Assembly (NCBI GenBank): GCA_037367405.1
Contig: JAZKJV010009630.1
Location: 248,001-312,000 of the forward strand
DNA length: 64,000 bases
Origin: Ottelia alismoides
Lineage: Eukaryota; Streptophyta; Magnoliopsida; Alismatales; Hydrocharitaceae
Direction: 5' to 3'
The notes beneath the pieces are model-generated. The model was not told where the DNA came from. It did no database searches and worked only from the letters and a program-made list of their open reading frames with translations. The translations under genes and the position numbers were made by a program. Of this stretch, positions 43,011-54,253 are shown one piece after another. Position 1 is the first letter of the stretch, and every line of letters starts with the position of its first letter.

Positions 43011-45900
43011 AGGTTGAATAAGGTTTTGGATATGATCCATAGACCTTAGACGATTTGGTTCTTGAAAGGGTTGCGAAATTTTTACTGCATTTCAATTTTC
43101 GCACCTGTGTCTAATTGATTTTTTCGGCACTGTTTAAAAAGTTTAAACACGAAATTTTCAATTGAGTTTTGTTCCCCATTAAACAAGGAAACCATAGGAC
43201 TTGAGTTTACTAAATTTGGACTTCATTTGCTCAAGATATGGCTTTTTGAATATGACTATATTCACTGTTGCGGGAACTGCGGATTTGAACGTGATTAATG
43301 AGATAATTACGGTTTTATCTGCCTTGAAATGCTGAATTATTACTTGGGTTCTTTAATAAATCAAATAGGCAATCTTTGGAAACTGGGTTTGCATTTTTTG
43401 GATTTAAATTGATCAAGATAAGTTAATTTTAGTGATTGGGGGTCACTGCTGGAAATTAACAATTTTGATCTTGAACCTTGTGACATGTCATTCAATTATC
43501 ATGATGAAAATTAATTGTTAATTTTCTGGAATAATTAGTGATAAATATTTGTGAAATATTTAAAGAGATAATTATTTCATTGAATGACACTTGCCTAAAC
43601 CACAATGATAAGATATTAGATCTTGATCATTGGTTCATCAACAAACATTGCTTTCATGAAAACCATAGTTTATCCTACAATTGTTGTAGGACAACATTTA
43701 CATGAAAAACCCTTTTCCTTGAATAGGATTGGGGATTTGTCTAGCAAATCTCCTTATAATCAAAAATGTTTTGATTTATATTTATGGTATAATTTCGGTT
43801 GAAAAACTAATGAACGTCTCAAAGTACATGATGGTCTATCTGGTATTATCCTTTCCCGAGGCAGATGTGGTGCCTAGTCGGAGAGCATTGGGGTCGCGGG
43901 TTGCAACGTATGTGGTCCGTCCCACTCTCGTCGGTACTGGCCATGACAGCGGGTAGGGACTGTATAATATTGGAGACAGACAATGTGTATTTTTCTAATT
44001 ATTAAAATTCGAATAATACGTATTTTGAGATAATACCTACTATTCAAGTAAAAGACATGTTTGTTGATTGATGATTGGATTGATGATTAATTTAATGTGA
44101 TTAAATTAATTATATCCAATAAACACTCTATTATGAATAGATGTGTATTTCCCTTGGAAGAATTAATTATGTGAATATGATTCACGATAATTAATTACAA
44201 TTTGAATATGAGGTGGAGGATCACATAAGTGACATCCATGGTCTCCCGTCAAGGCGAAGGGTTCCGTCGCCAGGGATTGTATGTAGGAGATGCCTGTCCG
44301 AAGTGACAGATCCTATATGCAAGCGCACCTGGATCGGGCTCTTTGTTTCTCGAAAGAGTAAGGCCGTATGCGTAGTGACCCCAATATCGAGTCCTCATAT
44401 TATTGGGGCGATATTGGATTGCGCATAGCGAGTTCTAATCCTGTTGACGGTTGGTTCAATTAGCAACGGGTCAACATCATCTTAGGGGTGGTGGGCCCGG
44501 GTGTTAAAGACCGAATTGGGAGATGCAAGTTGGACTTGCAAGGCGGAATGTGCTCCCGCTTCTTTTTATCCGAGTTGTAGGTTCTCATATTATTGGGATG
44601 CAATGAAGATAGGAAAGGAGATCCCAGATCTTGCTAGAGATATAATGGTAAGAATATCTCTTACATTGAAAGTGATTAAGGGAATGAACTTTCAGTGTTG
44701 ACAAGGCAAGACAACTTTGATATAAAAATTCCTAAATCAAAGTAAAACATGTATATATAATATATATATACACTTATGCAAATTTCTTATTTCAGATAAT
44801 CCTTCACTAAACCCACTCCATGTTATACTCAATAATAACCAGTAAAATATCTTGGATTGGACTCATGATCCAGATATTGTACTTGCAATTGGACACATAA
44901 TGTATGTGGTTGCAGTGTGCAAATCCCCTCAACATAATGAGGAATGACAATTAAATAAGACAATAAGACATCACCTTAGGGTTTGTATGTCTCTATAGTC
45001 TTGATCTTTCATCGAGTGTACTTGGGAAGTGACATATCGATGGTGATCGTAATTGTCAAATAATCCTTATAAAATAAAAGAAGATATTTTGGCATACATA
45101 TGTGCTCTAGACATTTAATCATGAATGACATGGTTCTCTGCATTATGCAGAATGGTAGCTCGAAAGAGATGTATTCAAAATGTTTGAATACCTACCTGAA
45201 CCTAAGTCTCTAAGAGTTAAGATGTATGTAGATATGATGAGTGTCATCATTCTATTATCTATACTCTAGTCATTCATGAAGCTTCATAATATTCATATTG
45301 TATGAATTTTATGAAGCATGTATAAATGTTGAAGTGCTCTTGTATTGAAATCTTTTGAATTCAACATAAGAGATTCTTTATCTTAAACAATGGTTGTTTA
45401 TTGATGAAGAGAGCACAGTGGAAGCATGGGTCGGACCCGAGTAAGAAGGAAAGTCAAAGAGTTGACCTACTTCTGTGACTTCCATATCACATCCAAAGAG
45501 TTGGATGAATGCCAATGCTGCAATAAGTTGATGTGTTGATAGTATGACTATCAAGTCTGTCTAAAATCCTTAGTGAAGGACTCAGATAGAGCATCAGAAT
45601 AATCTACATATAATCATTGACTCTGACTTTCTTATTTCATAAGATAGAGTCTAACAATTGTATCCCAATCTTCTAATAACATTTGCAATTGGTTGCATGT
45701 ATATATTAGAAGATTAGAAATTTGATCTTAAGGTTTAAAAGTCATCTACATGGTTATTGATGTAGTTGTGACAACAATCTCTATTGGATAGATGGACTTC
45801 ATATTCTCAGTGGGAGAGCCCTTAGTCTTAGAGAATGTCTCTATGACCTAGATATTAGAATACCCTCATTGTTTGTTTCTAAATGTTGGAAATAAACATG
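43011..45900 (+). other. Leader and unrecognisable gag region of the copia element
   Basis: A long leader, AT-rich to 43850, is followed by a more GC-rich block (43855-44700) with the small open frames 43729-43956, 44213-44428 and 44501-44701, none of which resembles gag. 44960-45900 may contain decayed gag, but no motif is secure. I cannot assign a gene here. Confidence 0.4.
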
Positions 45901-45989
45901 AATTCTGAGATAGAACTATCATAAAGAGTTATGATGGAAATATTTCAGATAGTAATCTAACATCTAGTGGACTCCACAAATTTAGAAAA

Positions 45990-46700
45990 TTAATGAATGG
46001 TTCATTAAGATTTCTAATACTGAAAATCAAACCTTATACGATCAATAGGAGGATGAAGACCATTTGACAATGATCTGGCATCAAGACTTGGACATTTGTC
46101 TATTGATTTGATCAATAGACTAGTAAGATATGAAACTTTAGAATGTCTAAAATTTCAAATCTTACATACTTGTGAATATTGTATTCAAAGTAAAATGTCC
46201 AATACACCCTTCTCTGGGAATGGTGTTAGATGTCGAGGTATTCGGGATCTCATACATATTGATGTATGTGTATCATCTATATCATAGTGAACATTATGGA
46301 TATGTGATATCCATTGATGGTTATGTATGATATGAGATTTCTTCTCTTCACCTAAGAAACCTTTGAAATGTTCAAAGATTTCACAATTTTTGGTTTAGAA
46401 CCAAAGTTTGAAGAAAGATGAAATGAATTTGATCTAAGCAAGGTAGCAAGTACCTATTAGATAAAATTCAAAAAATACCTTATGGAGATATGAATATCAT
46501 TTCTATCTCACTCCTCCTGATAAACCTGAACTCAATGGAGTTGTAGGGAGATACAATTGGATCATGTGTGACATGATTTTATCAATGATGAATTTTAGCA
46601 TAATTATCCTCTTAGTTTCCTGGTATATATGTGTGGTAGAGACTACAATATATATCCTTAATAAGGTTCCATGGATGTAAGCTGGAATCTAGCACTTGAG
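45990..46700 (+). pseudogene. Copia GAG-pre-integrase and integrase relic
   Basis: 46068-46280 reads IWHQDL... then INRLVRYETLECLKF, CEYCIQSKMSNTPFSGNG and LIHIDVC, the typical copia sequence leading into the integrase (C..C..GK...PF, LIH.DVCGP). The integrase core after it is recognisable only in pieces (HYGYVISIDGY, LNSMEL, NFSIIIL-like) across several frames. Confidence 0.75.
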
Positions 46701-47109
46701 AGTGCTACTTCATTAGGAAAATAAAGTATGGTATTGGATACCTACTTTATAACCTTGAGATTCTTAAAAGATCTCATCTCTGAGAATGTGATTCTTGGAG
46801 GATTGAGACTCTTGAGAATCAAGATGAAAATGAAGTAAAGGAACTCATTTAATCTTGAGAAGATAATGAGGCTCCTGAAATCGGAAACTAAAAGGACAAT
46901 TAAAGATGAAACATTAATACCTCTTCAAATGAGTTTGAGGATGTATTCCATGTGTCAGTTGAGTCTGACAATGATCGGACTTCATGTGATGAAGCTCCTG
47001 AGGATCGTGACATGGAAAGATGGATATTAGCAATAAAGTCTAAAGCAGACTTCATGTACAAGTGTTGTATATGGACCCTAGAGGATCCACCTATAAGGGT
47101 TTGACCCAT

Positions 47110-48000
47110 TAAGGTGTAAATGGATCTTCAAGAGAAGAGGGAACCTGATGAGAAGGTAGAGACCTTCAAAGCTCGGTTCGTAGTCATAAGCTACACATCG
47201 GAAGAGAAGACATTGCTTGCAATGAGACTTGCTCTTCAGTGACCATGCTTAAAATCATCAGAATATTGCTAACCTTAGCTACACAACTTGACTATTGCAT
47301 CTTCAAGATGTATGTCAAGATTGCATTCCTCTAAAGAATACCTCTCTGAGGATATTCACATGAAGTAACCCCAGAGCTTCATGGTTGAGGAAAGCAAGGT
47401 GTACAATCTAAAGAAATCCATCTATGGACTCAAATAAGCTTCTTGTAGTTGGAACATCATATTTGATGAAATCATAAGTGTTATGATTTCAGATAGAATA
47501 TTGATGTACCATGTGAAGCTTAGTGGGAGTGCCATTGTGTTCATCGTGCTAAATGTAGATAATATCCTAATCATTTGGAATGATACAAGGATGATAATAA
47601 GTGTTTTATAGACTGGCTATTCCATACCTTAAGATATGATCTCAAGGATACCTCTTAGATCTTAGTTCTGAAGATGTTCAGAAGCAAAGAAAAGAAGGTA
47701 TTAGGATTGTCACATTAGTAGTACACCTTGGATATGTTCCATTTTTTTTTGGAAATTCCAAGAAAGGCTTCCTTACCTTAAGATTAGGTACTGACCTATC
47801 TAAAGGGACAGCACCTCAAAGAGTTGAGGAAGTGAATGCTAGAACTGCTTGCACCTGTGCATCAGTTAGGAGAAGCTAAGTGTATGCTAGATGTGTACAA
47901 AAGCCGGATATCTGCCATGCAGTGGGAGTAGTAAACTGTTACTAATCCTATTATGGAGATAAAACACTTGATTGCAGAAATAACAACGATATCTTCAAAG
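47110..48000 (+). pseudogene. Copia reverse transcriptase and RNase H relic
   Basis: Frames switch repeatedly, but RT landmarks appear in order: an ARLV.GY-like region near 47165-47195, a SSVTMLKIIRILLTLATQLD stretch (47230-47300), and FKMYVKIAFL where the family has MDVKTAFLNG. Then come KEIHLWT/SIYGLKQAS-like residues (47412-47445) and a region around 47860-47960 similar to the start of RNase H (C...VG....M.ARPDICYAV). No catalytic box is intact. Confidence 0.75.
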
Positions 48001-48407
48001 ATGACAAGGCTTTAGAGATAGTGATCTCTAAGTCTAATCTTCAAAAAATTAAGACTTTTAGATAGAGATCTAAAAGGTCTTAACTGTGGATACCTTAAGA
48101 GATAGTGATCTCCCGGAATAAGGGTATTCTGATAAGGATTATGGAAATACTGGTTATAATAGTTATTGAGCAATAGTGTCAAGGACACTATAATTGCTTT
48201 GTCAAGATTGAGTATAGGTTGCATTAGATGCAACATTCGCATTGGATGCGAGCACTGTTACCTAGGGATGTGCAAGTGCCGTAAAAGGACTTGGTATAGT
48301 CTTTTGGGAACAGAGTGACTGATCAGCTTACCTAGCTATTTTTCTAAATAGCATATGATTGTCACATGAGCGCGGGTTTAAATGATTAGCCCATTAATGG
48401 CTCTTTG

Positions 48408-48421
48408 GGCTAGTGGGAGAT
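48408..48421 (+). promoter_or_regulatory. Polypurine tract
   Basis: GGCTAGTGGGAGAT directly precedes the 3' LTR start. It is the usual copia purine tract context. Confidence 0.75.
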
Positions 48422-50946
48422 TGTTGGACATGTGAGCCCACGGCGAGCCATTATGCAATAAATGTTATTGCGAATATCATTCCCTGATCTGAAATGAAGA
48501 ATAAATAATTTGCATAATAGGTCCCTTTGTACAATTAGGGTTATGTACCATGGCTGTCTTAATGATCATACAGCTGTTGATTCAATTATTGAATCATAGA
48601 GGCTGGTGCTTGGATGAATATCTAAAGGGTTAGATTGAGGACTCATCAAGCACCGTCAAATGATTGTTAAGATGTGATCTCCAGCCTGAGTAGGAGATGG
48701 CAATCCTTTCTCACATAGGCTGATATCTGACCGACCTCTTGATGCAGGTCCTCTGCATAGGAATAGAGATTCGGAGGTGTCAGATTAGTTAGGTCAATGG
48801 GTTGACTTAACGAGATCGAGATAACCTAAGTCCTATGTTGAATGCTGTCACAGCATAGGCACGCATCCTCTGACCGGAGACAGATGTATTGCTATATGTC
48901 TGAGTATGTACATTTGACAGACCAATAGGTTGATGACCTAACCAAGGTCTATACACCGGCGCGTTGGTGTGCATATAAGGGCATATGAGTAATACGATCT
49001 CTCAAAGGGATCATACAGGTTCACTACTGAACCGGAAGACATGAGCTCACTCATGAGATATTGGGAGGAATCAAATTCCGTGCACGGTCGTCTTGCTTTG
49101 GAAGCTTGACTGAATTTGTAGGTTTGATATATACTTTTGGAAAGTATATGATCAAGACCTAGGTATGATATATGCTTTTGGAAAGTATATGATCGATACC
49201 AAATCCCAATGATCAAATGAGAAACTTAGTGATCAAACCCTGAAGAAGACAGTGTAAAATAGATCTTGATCTTCGGGTTGACCATGGGTCTTCCAGTATG
49301 CAGGATGTACAGGTATTGGGAATACCTGAGGGTGATGTGATCATAAACGATTGTATTTCCATGACGCTTCCATTCCGAGGGAGTGATGAAACAGGTCTGG
49401 ATTTTAGTGACTCCTTCCAGTAGAGAACCAATCTGATCTTAGTCCAAGTGTTGGACATTGGTCTGAATGAGATTCAGATGTAATGAGAAGATTAGATTTG
49501 TGGTCTTGATTTAATCAAGCATCTATGGGAGGTTCGTAAGATCTGGATTTGAGATAATATCTCAATATCCAAGTCACTATACGTGGAATAATACAATCGC
49601 CCTGTCCTTATCTCCAAGTATCTGCGGAGAAAGCACATTATTCTTGAAAGGGTTCAAGAATAATTCTTTTGATGAAATATCCAAGCAAGGATTTGATGAT
49701 TAAATGAGATTTAATTATCAAGCTTAAATATGAATATGATTCATATTGTGAAAATGATTATCTAAGATAATTAAATGGGATTTAATTATCAAGGATTAAG
49801 AGAATGTGGATAACACTATCCATGATATATGTGTGTTATAAATATGATTTATAATATACATATATAAGAGAGAGAATTTGTGTAAATAGCATTTGTTAAT
49901 TAATAATGTGGATTGGATTCACATTTATTAATTAATTGGAAATGCAATTTACTAATTAGTTTGGGTTGTGAATATGATTCACATAATATTCAATGGCAAG
50001 ATTGAAATATTCACAAATTAATTTGGAATTAATTTGGTGAATATTTATTGTGATTAATTAAGGAATAATAAGATAAATAAAATAGAGCAAAATAAACCAC
50101 CCTCCATAGGTGGCGTCACCCATGAATTGTTCATGGGTGACGCCCCCCCAATTTTAGGGAGGTTGGTTGACTCCATTTTATTTATCACATTATCTCTTAA
50201 TTAGTTAATGTTAAATTAAATTATGTTGATAATGTTGCAACATTTTTTAATTTAAATTAATGTTGTTGGTTTTAATCAACAACAATCATAGCCATTGATT
50301 TACATGGACCAAGCATAGCCCTTGGATCCATGTGTCCCATGGATTGAGATCCAATGGATCCTAAACTAATATAAATAGAGGGCTAGGGTAGCCTTCCATG
50401 GTACATCATTAAGAGTTGTACAAGGTGACAACTCTCTCTCTCTCTTTCTCATTCTCGCCCTCTCTCTCTTTCTCTTCTCCATTAAGTGGCCGTCCACTTT
50501 GTGTTGAGAAAGGAGAGACTCTCGGCTTCTTCTTCGACGACTCGTGGATCTCCATCTTCTTTGGAGTTTCTTACTCTAAAGGAAGACGACGGATTTCGTT
50601 TGACGAAATCGGGGGAGCCATCGCTTGGATCTTCATCGAGGATTGCGGAAAGGAACGTGACTCATCATCGCGCCCGCAAGTGCGTTCTTCGTGGATCGGA
50701 CTTAAGATAGGAGGATCTCTACTTTGGGATCTCGCGATCACAACCACGCTAGAAGAGGTATTCCTAATACTTTGTGGTTTGATGAAACGATCCGAGAAGT
50801 GTTCTCGTGATCATGTGGTTTCATCTTTAAAGTTAAAAATTTTAATTTCCGCTGCATCTAGCGACTAGTGCGACTAGTTGCTCCGATTGCATACGATGCG
50901 ATCGACACGCTTCCGTGATGCGCTTGAGGATACTCAACATCCTTCA
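48422..50946 (+). repeat. 3' LTR of the copia element
   Basis: It is 2525 bp and nearly identical to 40470-42995. The TATA box reads ATATAAATAG (50369-50378). The hairpin is at 50112-50144. CACAA follows at 50947. Confidence 0.95.
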
Positions 50947-50951
50947 CACAA

Positions 50952-52968
50952 TATTGAGAGAGATAGAGAGGGCATGTAGAGAAGAGAGATAGAGAGTCTT
51001 GTTGCTCTTCTTGATGTAGTAGAAAAGGCTAGGGATGCCCTCCCTTTTATACTAAAGTGGATGGTGGAGATGCACTCCTAATTCAAATCAATGATTGAGA
51101 TTTTGTTGCAAAAAATGCAATAACAATTATTTAATTTAAAAGAAATTAAATATATTGTAAATAATCATAACATATTTAGTTTCAATTAAATGGAGATTCT
51201 CATGAACGAAACAGGACTAAGCCTCCACCTTCCATTAAAAGGGAAGGAGAAAACCTCCTCCCCTTTTAATCAAGGTGGATGACCACCCTTAGATTGGAGA
51301 GAAAAAACTCTCTTCAATCCTAATGTAATATTGTTGCATTAATTATCATCTCGTGGAATATTTTGTTAACAAATTATCATCAAATAATTATTGTAAATTA
51401 TTTGTGACAATCACAAACAAAATCATTAACAATTATGAATCAAATTCAACCACCCAATAAAATGTAAATTACATTTACAATTAATTGTACATTTACAATT
51501 AATTATACAATGTGAATTCAATTCATTTAATTCGTAAATCCTATTTACAATTAAACTATATTCAAAATATTATAAATCACATTTATAATATTTGTGATTA
51601 TTATGGATTGCAATATCTACATTAGTCACATCTCTAATAACTAAATCATATTTAATTATCTTAAATGTCAATTCTCATGTGTCCAAATAATATGAATCAT
51701 ATTCACATTATTTATGACAATTAAATCATATTTAATTATCTTATATAACCATTCTCGTGTGTCTAAAGAATATGAGTCATATTCATATTATTCATCGTAA
51801 TTAAATTGCATTTAATTATACATTTCCCACTGCTCACATACATTATTAACAAATGAATTATTCTTGAACTCTTTCAAGAACAATGTGCTTTCTCCATGGA
51901 TACTTAGAGATAAGGACATGGTAATTATATATTCCACATATAGTGACTTGGATTGAGATAATATCTCGGAAACCTCTCATTGATGTTTGATGGAATCAAA
52001 CGCGAATCTAATATTCTTATTGCATCCTAATCATATTCATATCAATGGATGATATTTGGTATAATATTAGTTTACTGATCTATTGAGAGGAGTCACTAAA
52101 ATACAAACATGTTCCATCACTCCCTCGGAATGGAAGTGTCACGGTTATACAATCATTTACGGTCACATCACCCTCGAATAATCATAATACCCATCCTGCA
52201 TACTTGAAGATCTAAATTAAACCCGAAGTTTTATATCATATTTGAATTGTCTTCTTCGGGTTTTTATCATTACATTTCTCGTCAGATCATTGGGAGTTGG
52301 TATTAATCATATACTTACTAAAGGCATATAACATACACATCTTATGAGTGAGCTCACGTCTTCCTATTCTGTAATGAACATGTATGAACCCTTTGAGAGA
52401 TTGTATTACCCATATGTCTTCGTATGCAGACGAGCTCGCCGATGTATATACCTTGATTAGATCATCAACCTATAGATCTGCCAAATGTACATACTCAGGA
52501 ATATAGTAACACATCTGCCTCTGGCCAGAGGATGTATGCTTATATCGTGACAGTATACGACATAGATCTTGGTTGCCTCGATCTCTTTAAGTCAATTATT
52601 TGACCTAACTTATCTGATACCTTCTAATCACTATTCCTATACAGAGGACCTGCTCAAGAGGTCAGTCAAATATCAACCTTTAGAGAAGGATTTCCATCTC
52701 TTTCTCATGTTGAAGATCCTTTCTTAACAATCATGTGGCGTTGCTTGATGGGTCATCAATCTAACTCTTTAGATATCATGCAAGAATCAGTCTCTATGAT
52801 TCATCTTTTGAATCAACAGTTGTATGATCATTAATATGGCCATGGTACATAACCCTAATTTCACATAGGGACATATTGTGCAAATTAGTTATTATTTATT
52901 TAAGATTAGGGATGATTTGTAATAACATTTATTACAAAATGGCCCATCATGGGCTCGCATGTCCAATA
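50952..52968 (-). repeat. Inverted copia-family LTR, main piece
   Basis: The minus strand starts TATTGGACATGCGAGCCC (52968) and follows the family LTR to a TATA box TATAAAAG (51051-51044). The inserted copia element interrupts it about 100 bp further on. It is well diverged from the inserted element. No matching TSD is found around 39990 and 52968, so it is part of a larger or truncated element. Confidence 0.85.
51220..51285. promoter_or_regulatory. Hairpin in the inverted LTR
   Basis: CCACCTTCCATTAAAAGGG and AAGGAG pair with CTCCTCCCCTTTTAAT and CAAGGTGG around an A-rich loop. It occupies the same place relative to the TATA box as the hairpin of the inserted element, but its sequence is unrelated. 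Confidence 0.7.
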
Positions 52969-54253
52969 GGTCCATATACGCCTCTTCCTCCATAACATAC
53001 GACCAAACCCTCCTCGCATCCCTCTCCTCATGTCGCCTCATATCCACCTCTCGTGATGAATCCCTAACCACCTGCCATTAACACCCTTAGCTATGCCCAT
53101 CATCGATTCTATCTTCCACATTTGATGAGGGAGAGAGAGCCATAACTTCAAAGTTTTCCATCTGTGACAGATGTAAATCAACTCTTTATAGGCAACAACC
53201 AACATCATCCACTCCAAGGGAGAGATCCAAGGCTCCGATGAGCCTTGCCGCAGTTGTTGCTAAGCGTTACTGAACTTCGTGTCCAATGTCGACCACTTGA
53301 GGCGACGAGAGAAGCTACCCTGCAGTAGCTCCACCACCAGGTAACCTATTCCACCCAATTTCTAGGTGATCTTTCCCCCTTTATTCTTCTTATTCTTCTT
53401 CTTTGGTTTCTTCTTACTTACTTAGCTACCAGTATTTCTTCACCAGCATCACCACCTCCATTTCATCTTCATGCACGAGACCACACTCTTCTCCTCCATC
53501 ACACTTCATCGCCCGATCCAGTTCGAGTTATATGAGAATTCAAACCTTTAGGTACACCATCTTCCCCGCACGCATAGGACCTCCGTATTCCATTTTATAC
53601 CCAAGCAAATCTGCTACAACCCATTCCAAGGTTTAATACAATCAAATTTGCGGGAGCGCTCAAAGCATATCAAATCTGACCTCCGACAACAAGGTGGTTG
53701 AAGGCCTCCATTTCAATATCTGTGAGCCCAAGATCAAGCTTCCAAAGAAGTTCCATCAGGGTAATCCCATCGAAGGTCATTGATAGTGCTCTGCCTACAT
53801 CAAGGAATACAAATCCAAGCCCAATTTTGGAGCACCATCAACCATCACGGAAGCACATAGCAGTGAGCTCCTTCTAGAAGAACTTATAGTAGTTCAGACC
53901 TTCAGTGGAGAGAACCCATAAAGACCCAACGAGGAGTAGCATCTCAATCTCCCCTTCCAACCTCTACTCAACCAGGAACCCCACCATCCATCCCCTTCAC
54001 CCATCTTTTATGGTTTCAACTAACATTTTCATGAGGTAAAACACATATGAAGAGCAGGAACCTTCTATGATCGAGTTGTCATTAGTCATGAACCATTGTA
54101 AATAGGGTGAATTCCTCCTTACTTGAGCCATATACGGAGGAGTTATCTCCTCTTACGAAGCTCTAGTAGGGAGATCTCCATCGGACTCCAGTTTAGATCT
54201 TTGCAACCATTGAAGCTTCTCCATTTTAGAGTTCCTTCCATTGAGAACTGCAA
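52969..54253. other. Unassigned stretch, no gene recognised
   Basis: Moderate GC, with small open frames only (for example 53403-53636). Translations in all forward frames are interrupted and resemble no family I know. It may be decayed retroelement or intergenic DNA. Confidence 0.3.

Larger units (their letters stand above)
40470..50946 (+). mobile_element. Complete long-LTR Ty1/copia element, young LTRs, dead interior
   Basis: LTRs at 40470-42995 and 48422-50946, TSD CACAA (40465-40469 and 50947-50951), a tRNA-Met-type primer binding site (42998) and a purine tract before the 3' LTR. The 5.4-kb interior keeps recognisable copia GAG-pre-integrase, integrase and RT pieces in the right order, but stops and frameshifts occur every few dozen codons. 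I counted only about 20 differences between the two LTRs. It therefore moved recently, using proteins supplied by another element. Confidence 0.95.

Noticed and set aside
39985..52973. TSD search for the inverted LTR (CATTC against GGTCC).
   Set aside because: The five bases do not match, so it was not called a solo LTR.
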